Shown piece after piece: positions 5,396 through 9,448 of a stretch of DNA of 9,448 nucleotides (the first letter of the stretch is position 1; every line of letters starts with the position of its first letter). Made by a program: the position numbers and the translations under genes. Where the stretch lies: NCBI GenBank assembly GCA_003135575.1, contig PLCG01000082.1, positions 863-10,310 of the forward strand, read 5' to 3'. The DNA comes from Nitrososphaerota archaeon (GTDB taxonomy: Archaea > Thermoproteota > Nitrososphaeria > Nitrososphaerales > Gagatemarchaeaceae). The notes beneath the pieces were generated by a model. It saw only the letters and a list, made by a program, of their open reading frames with translations, was not told where the DNA came from and did not search any database.

Positions 5396-7414
5396 TCAAA
5401 TGATGGTAAGGCTTTCGTACGCCTGCTTGACCTCGTCGATGGATGCCTCGTCTTCCAAGGTCGCGACATCCCCCAGGGGCTTTCCCTCCGCCACCGCCTT
5501 CACGAGGCGCCGCATTATCTTCCCGCTCCGTGTCTTCGGGAGCTTGTTCACGAAATACACCTGCGACGGCTCCGCGATCGCGCTGAAGTTGCTCCTCACC
5601 CAGTGGCGGAGCTCCTTCCGCAGCTCCTCGCTCGGTGCGAACCCGTTCTTCAGGACGACGAACGCGATGGGGACCTCTCCCTTGATGGGGTCGGGGATCG
5701 CCACCACTGCGGCCTCCGAGGCGGCCTTGTGCGAGACGATCGAGGACTCTATCTCGAAGGTGCCTAACCTGTGTCCGGCGACTTTGAGGACCTCGTCCGC
5801 CCTCCCCGCCACCCAGATGTAGCCGTCGTTGTCTTTCACGGCGTAGTCGCCGCAGAAGAAGTAGTCCTTCGGCAAGAACTTCTCGAAGTACTGCTTCACG
5901 TATCTCTCAGGGTCGCCCCACATCCCCGTCGGGGCGCCAGGCATCCCCGGCCACATGTTGCGGATCACCAGGAGCCCCTTCTCGCCGTGGGCGACCGGAT
6001 CGCCCTTGTCGTCGACCACCTCGGCGTCGATCCCTGGGATCGGGAGGCCGTTTGCCCCGGGCTTCATCGGGATGAGCATGAGCCCTGGGAGGATGCTGAT
6101 CATTATCCCTCCGGTCTCCGTCATCCACCAGGTGGAGCCCACCGGGCAGCGCTTCTCCCCGACGACGTCGAAGAGCCACCTCCAGGCCGAGGGGTTGATC
6201 GGCTCGCCGACGCTGTGCATGAGCCTGAGGGAGCTCCTGTCGTGCTTCTTCACAAAGTCTTCCCCGAACCTCATCTGCATCCGAGTCGCGGTGGGGGTCG
6301 TGTAGAAGACCGAGACGCCGTACCTCTCTATCACCTGCCACCACCTATCTGGCTGCGGGAAGTCGAGCGTCCCCTCGTAGATGACAGTGGTCGCCCCCTC
6401 TATGAGCGGTCCGAAGACCACGTAGCTGTGGCCCGTCACCCAGCCGATGTCAGCGGGGCACCAGTAGATGTCCTCGTCCTTGAGGTCGAAGACCCACTTC
6501 ATCGTGGCGTGCAGGAGGACCGCGTAGCCCCCGTTGTCGTGGATCATCCCCTTCGGCTTCCCTGTGGTCCCTGACGTGTATAGGACGTAGAGCGGATGCT
6601 CGCTCTCTACCTGCTCAGGCTCGACTCGCGCGGACACGGGCACACCGCGCATGAGGTCGTCGAACCAAAAGTCACGTCCGGCCTTCATGTTCGTGCCCGC
6701 GGAGCCTGTCCTCTTGACCACGATGACCTGGTTGACGGTCCTCGTCTGCTCGAGGGCCTTGTCGGCAATCTCCTTGAGATTCACCTGCTTGCCCCTCCTG
6801 TTGAGGCCGTCCGCCGTGACCAAGAGCTTAGCGCCGAGGTCGTTGATCCTCGAGGAGAGGGCCTCCGCGCTGAAACCGCTGAAGACGACCGTGAAGGTGA
6901 CGCCGAGCCGCGCGGCGGCAAGGAGGACGACCACGGCCTCCGGGATCATAGGGAGGTAGACGGCCATCCTGTCGCCCTTTTTCATCCCGAAGTTGTTCTT
7001 CAGGAGGAATGCGAACCTGTTGACCTCTCTCCAGAGGTCGAAGTAGGTGAGCTTCCTCACCTCCTTCGGCGAGCCATCGTCCCCCATCGCCTCTCCTTCC
7101 CAGATCAGCGCGACCTTGTTCTTCCTGTTGCCGGCGACGTGCCGGTCCAGTGCGAGCTGGGACAGGTTGATGGCCCCGCCGGGGAACCACTTTGCGACGT
7201 GCGGGTGCTCTCCCTTTGCCAGGACCGCGTCCCACGGCCTCTGCCAATCGAGCTCCTTGGCTACGGTCTCCCAGAGGACCTCGGAGTTCTTGACGGAGGA
7301 CTCGTGAGACTTTCTGTATGTCCCCAGGTCGACCTTCCTGTGCTCCCAGTTCGGGATCTCGATCCTCTCATCGAACGGGAGGGACTCGCCGAGTATCTCG
7401 GTCTCTCCGGTCAT
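5396..7414 (-). CDS. acs: Acetyl-CoA synthetase, AMP-forming
   Basis: The enzyme converts acetate, ATP and CoA to acetyl-CoA, AMP and PPi in the cytoplasm. It has the full ANL-superfamily set; residue numbers count from the chosen ATG. YTSGTTGKPKG at 279-289 is the ATP-binding P-loop, GWVTGHS is at 324-330, SVGEP at 401-405 and STWWMTETGG at 427-436. FFCGD is at 519-523, the hinge AGRADEVLKVAGHRLGT at 536-552, and PKTRSGK at 626-632 ends in the catalytic Lys. Pocket residues known from bacterial Acs (Val, Thr, Val and the second Trp of TWW) are all kept, favouring acetate over longer acids; the usual Gln after TWW is Met. Lys632 is the site acetylated in bacterial Acs. The ATG at 7414 (672 residues) is preferred over the TTG at 7459, because a TATA box at 7442-7449 falls inside the longer frame. 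It is divergent from the ABC operon. Confidence 0.96.
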   Translation of the reverse strand: MTGETEILGESLPFDERIEIPNWEHRKVDLGTYRKSHESSVKNSEVLWETVAKELDWQRPWDAVLAKGEHPHVAKWFPGGAINLSQLALDRHVAGNRKNKVALIWEGEAMGDDGSPKEVRKLTYFDLWREVNRFAFLLKNNFGMKKGDRMAVYLPMIPEAVVVLLAAARLGVTFTVVFSGFSAEALSSRINDLGAKLLVTADGLNRRGKQVNLKEIADKALEQTRTVNQVIVVKRTGSAGTNMKAGRDFWFDDLMRGVPVSARVEPEQVESEHPLYVLYTSGTTGKPKGMIHDNGGYAVLLHATMKWVFDLKDEDIYWCPADIGWVTGHSYVVFGPLIEGATTVIYEGTLDFPQPDRWWQVIERYGVSVFYTTPTATRMQMRFGEDFVKKHDRSSLRLMHSVGEPINPSAWRWLFDVVGEKRCPVGSTWWMTETGGIMISILPGLMLIPMKPGANGLPIPGIDAEVVDDKGDPVAHGEKGLLVIRNMWPGMPGAPTGMWGDPERYVKQYFEKFLPKDYFFCGDYAVKDNDGYIWVAGRADEVLKVAGHRLGTFEIESSIVSHKAASEAAVVAIPDPIKGEVPIAFVVLKNGFAPSEELRKELRHWVRSNFSAIAEPSQVYFVNKLPKTRSGKIMRRLVKAVAEGKPLGDVATLEDEASIDEVKQAYESLTII

Positions 7415-7441
7415 GAAAGCTCGAGGCTTCCAGGCCCGTTG

Positions 7442-7449
7442 AGATATTA
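7442..7449 (-). promoter_or_regulatory. TATA box for acs
   Basis: The minus strand reads TTAATATC, centred about 31 bases before the ATG at 7414. It predicts transcription beginning near 7420, with a leader of about 5 bases, and decides against the TTG at 7459 as the start. Confidence 0.55.
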
Positions 7450-7471
7450 AGGATTCCAACCAATCAGCAAC

Positions 7472-7478
7472 CTATATC
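7472..7478 (+). promoter_or_regulatory. TATA-like box for the ABC exporter operon
   Basis: CTATATC in the 133-base divergent spacer predicts transcription from about 7501 and a leader of roughly 47 bases before the TTG at 7548. GAGGG at 7543-7547 directly abuts the TTG and is too close to be a normal ribosome binding site. The TATAT core is symmetrical and could also act leftward toward acs. Confidence 0.4.
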
Positions 7479-7547
7479 TCGTGGGGCTTCGCCGAAGGCT
7501 GAATCATGCCTTCCATCCGCTCGTGCGCCAGGGTCTCGTGCTGAGGG

Positions 7548-8333
7548 TTGGAAAGCGTAGCAGACCAGCAGCGTGCCCTCAGGCTCCACTCCCTCGTCAA
7601 GTCCTACGGGGACTTGAAGGCGGTCAAGGGCATAGACCTCACGGTGAACAAGGGCGAGATACTCGGATTGCTGGGTCCCAACGGGAGCGGCAAGTCCACG
7701 ACGATGAAGATGGTCCTGGGGATCCTGAAGCCTGACTCTGGAGAGGTGTACGTCTTCGGCGAGCAGCTCTCAGGAGCGCCAGTCGAGCTGAAGAAGAAGC
7801 TCGGCTACGTGCCTGAGACGCCCCAGCTCTACGAGTTCCTCACGGGGATAGAATACATCGACTTCGTTGCTGAGATGTATGGCGTTCCCCCCGCCGAAAG
7901 GAAGGAGCGGATCTCCCAATTCCTGGGGGGGCTTCAGCTTGCGGGGCACGAGAACGAGCTCATCAGCGGCTACTCGCAGGGGATGAAACAGAAGGTCGCG
8001 ATAATCTCGGCGCTCATCCACAAGCCAAGGATCCTCGTGCTTGACGAGGCTCTGAACGGGCTGGATCCGCGGTCGGCGCGGCTCGTGAAGGACCTTTTGA
8101 GGCAGCTGGCCAGCGAGGGCGTATCGATCCTCTTCAGCACTCACGTGCTGGAGATCGCACAGGCGCTCTGCGACAAGGTCGCGATAATGTATCAGGGGAC
8201 GTTCCTCGCAGAGGGGACGGTTGCAGAGCTCAGGCAGAAGGCCGGGCTCCCAGGCTCGACCCTAGAGGAGGTCTTCCTGAAGATGACCGGGACGGACGAT
8301 ATCGGCGAAGTCGTGAAGGAACTCTCCCGATAA
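7548..8333 (+). CDS. ABC transporter ATP-binding subunit, ABC-2 exporter type
   Basis: This 261-residue ATPase powers the membrane permease encoded 13 bases downstream. Walker A is GPNGSGKST at 43-51. The signature is YSQGMKQKV at 142-150, the variant seen in ABC-2 exporters in place of LSGGQ. Walker B with the D-loop is ILVLDEALNGLDP at 162-174, with catalytic Glu167, and the switch histidine is His199 in STHV. The Q-loop reads GYVPETPQLYEFLT, with Glu90 where Gln is common, as in many drug/natrium-type exporter ATPases; the usual Pro after Walker B LDE is Ala. The short tail after the ABC domain (STLEEVFLKMTG) is typical of CcmA/NatA-like proteins. TTG at 7548 is the first possible start after an in-frame TGA at 7542-7544. 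No ATG lies upstream in frame. The transported substrate is unknown: a lipid, peptide, drug or ion are all possible. Confidence 0.93.
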   Translation: MESVADQQRALRLHSLVKSYGDLKAVKGIDLTVNKGEILGLLGPNGSGKSTTMKMVLGILKPDSGEVYVFGEQLSGAPVELKKKLGYVPETPQLYEFLTGIEYIDFVAEMYGVPPAERKERISQFLGGLQLAGHENELISGYSQGMKQKVAIISALIHKPRILVLDEALNGLDPRSARLVKDLLRQLASEGVSILFSTHVLEIAQALCDKVAIMYQGTFLAEGTVAELRQKAGLPGSTLEEVFLKMTGTDDIGEVVKELSR

Positions 8334-8346
8334 GGTCGGGAAGGGC

Positions 8347-9448
8347 ATGACAAGGCTCAGCAGAGTCTACGCGATTGCGTCGGTCCTCGCGAAATCCCAG
8401 CTGCGCGCTGGGAGGAGCGGGAGAGGAGGTGCGAGCCTCTTCAGGAACCCGGCGATCCTCGCCGTCATCGACGTAGCCGCATTCTCGGGCTTCGCGTTGT
8501 TAGGGTATTTCGTCATCGGTGTGATCTCCGCTCTCCCGCAGTCGGTGGGCGCACCACTCATCACGGCCTTCCTGGAGAGCCTCGTCTTCGTCCCCGCGCT
8601 CATCCCTAGCGTCGTGCTAGTCGCGGGCATCCTGTTCGAGCTCAGTTCCTCCTCGAAGTTCGCGTCGAGCGACTCGATAAACTGGCTGCCCGTCACGCAG
8701 GCAGAGTACGTGACCGCCTCGACCCTCTCCGTCGCGTACACATACTCCGTCGTGCCGTCGGTCATACTGGGAATTACGCTGTGGCCGGCGGTGAGCCTGG
8801 GCCACGGGGTGACCTGGGTCGAGATGCTTCTTTTGAGCGCCGTCTCGCTCTTCTACGGTGGAGCGATCGTGGAGATCCTTCGGGCCGCCATAAACAGGGT
8901 CAGCGGCGTGGTGATGCAGCGCGCGCGGCGAGGCGCCCTCGTCCTGAGGCTCGCGGTCTCGATAGCAGTCATACTCGCTCTGCAAGTGGTATTCAACTTC
9001 TACTTCCTCATCGGGCTGATCAACAGGTTCACGTCCTCGCTGAGCGTCGTCTCGTTCCTCCCCCTCCTCTGGGCGTCCCTGGCGGTAAGGGCGAGCCTCG
9101 TGGGAGACGTGGCGCAGAGCGCCGTCTATTCCTCGGCGACCGTCGCCTTCGCTTTGGCGATGCTCTGGATCGCCATCAAGGTCCGCGCGAGGTACTGGTC
9201 ACCCATGCCTTCGCGCGTGACTGTGACGCACGGCGCATACACCCCCGGGACCGGCTCGGGGTTCGGCCTCTCCGCCCTCGGGCTGGGGGCCGTCGAGGTG
9301 ACGATGGTGAGGAAGGACCTCAAGGGCCTGGTGAGGCGACGCGAGATGCTCCAGTACTTTTCGATCCCGTTCGTCCTCGGGATAATCTTCCTGCTCCAGA
9401 TCTTCTTCAACCCTGCGATAAGCGCCGCCGGCGCCGGGTCGGCGCAAG
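8347..9448 (+). CDS. ABC-2 type exporter membrane permease, 3' end cut off
   Basis: The frame is open from the ATG at 8347 to the end of the window without a stop, giving at least 367 residues. It is strongly hydrophobic. Membrane segments are likely near residues 36-61, 75-98, 124-150, 157-178, 198-225, 232-250, 258-278 and 337-355. NWLPVTQAEYVTAS at 112-125 resembles the cytoplasmic LP-x-(S/T)-x-x-E element of ABC-2 permeases. VRKDLKGLVRRREMLQY at 321-337 resembles the amphipathic segment that opens the second half of large ABC-2 permeases, so a protein of about 500-600 residues is expected. A Gly/Arg-rich stretch (AGRSGRGGAS) precedes the first helix, and a Gly-rich linker lies at 297-312. 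It starts 13 bases after the ATPase stop, so the two form an operon and almost certainly one transporter. Minus-strand open frames opposite it are shadows. The substrate is unknown. Confidence 0.85.
   Translation, partial: MTRLSRVYAIASVLAKSQLRAGRSGRGGASLFRNPAILAVIDVAAFSGFALLGYFVIGVISALPQSVGAPLITAFLESLVFVPALIPSVVLVAGILFELSSSSKFASSDSINWLPVTQAEYVTASTLSVAYTYSVVPSVILGITLWPAVSLGHGVTWVEMLLLSAVSLFYGGAIVEILRAAINRVSGVVMQRARRGALVLRLAVSIAVILALQVVFNFYFLIGLINRFTSSLSVVSFLPLLWASLAVRASLVGDVAQSAVYSSATVAFALAMLWIAIKVRARYWSPMPSRVTVTHGAYTPGTGSGFGLSALGLGAVEVTMVRKDLKGLVRRREMLQYFSIPFVLGIIFLLQIFFNPAISAAGAGSAQ

Noticed and set aside
5771..7450. Long plus-strand open frames (267 and 284 codons) opposite acs
   Set aside because: They are antisense shadows of a highly conserved acetyl-CoA synthetase in GC-rich DNA, and their products are Arg/Pro/Val/Glu-rich without recognisable motifs.
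7482..7500. CTTC-GCC-GAAG hairpin in the leader of the ABC operon
   Set aside because: Four pairs with a 3-base loop and mismatches outside is too small to support a regulatory structure.
7481..7735. Plus-strand open frame of 84 codons overlapping the ABC ATPase start
   Set aside because: It runs in another frame through the conserved Walker A region and has no motif of its own.
8367..8985. Minus-strand open frames opposite the ABC permease, with others at 9126-9447
   Set aside because: The plus strand is open from 8347 to the window end and encodes a hydrophobic permease directly after its ATPase; the minus products lack motifs.

Overview
The window looks like a stretch of chromosome from a GC-rich archaeon, densely coding, with short intergenic gaps (the longest is about 150 bases). 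The archaeal signs are AT-rich TATA-like boxes about 25-28 bases before several starts, giving leaderless or nearly leaderless transcripts; a small TRAM-domain protein; a short archaeal-type RNase H; and an LsrF/DhnA-type class I aldolase. The gene set would fit a heterotrophic Thermoproteota lineage (Nitrososphaeria- or Bathyarchaeia-like), but nothing here fixes the taxon. I see no rRNA, tRNA, CRISPR array, insertion sequence, integrase or attachment site. This is mostly ordinary housekeeping and metabolic DNA, and I found no convincing new defence or mobile system.

Layout. At the left edge, on the minus strand, are an XdhC/CoxI-type maturation factor (300-1190) and, downstream of it, the first 81 residues of a CoxM/XdhB-type FAD subunit of a molybdenum hydroxylase (1-245, running off the window). 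Divergent from them on the plus strand come the TRAM RNA-binding protein (1341-1694), RNase HI (1811-2215), an LsrF-like aldolase/thiolase (2270-3112) and a Gfo/Idh/MocA oxidoreductase (3200-4207). On the minus strand follow a class V aminotransferase of the serine/alanine-glyoxylate type (4217-5320), convergent with the oxidoreductase and only 9 bases from it, and an AMP-forming acetyl-CoA synthetase (5396-7414). Divergent from the latter, an ABC-2 type exporter operon begins: ATPase (7548-8333) and a membrane permease (8347 to beyond the window end).

How the genes may work together. The molybdenum hydroxylase genes would oxidise an aldehyde, CO or a purine-like substrate; which one cannot be told from the parts visible. 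The LsrF-like enzyme, the Gfo/Idh protein, the aminotransferase and acetyl-CoA synthetase are all central-carbon enzymes and could share C2/C3 intermediates (acetyl-CoA, dihydroxyacetone phosphate, glyoxylate), but each appears to have its own promoter, so a single pathway is inference. The most notable details are a Gfo/Idh enzyme whose catalytic histidine position is proline, an LsrF-like enzyme without visible lsr genes, several starts best placed downstream of the longest open frame because a TATA box lies inside it, and two genes cut by the window edges.
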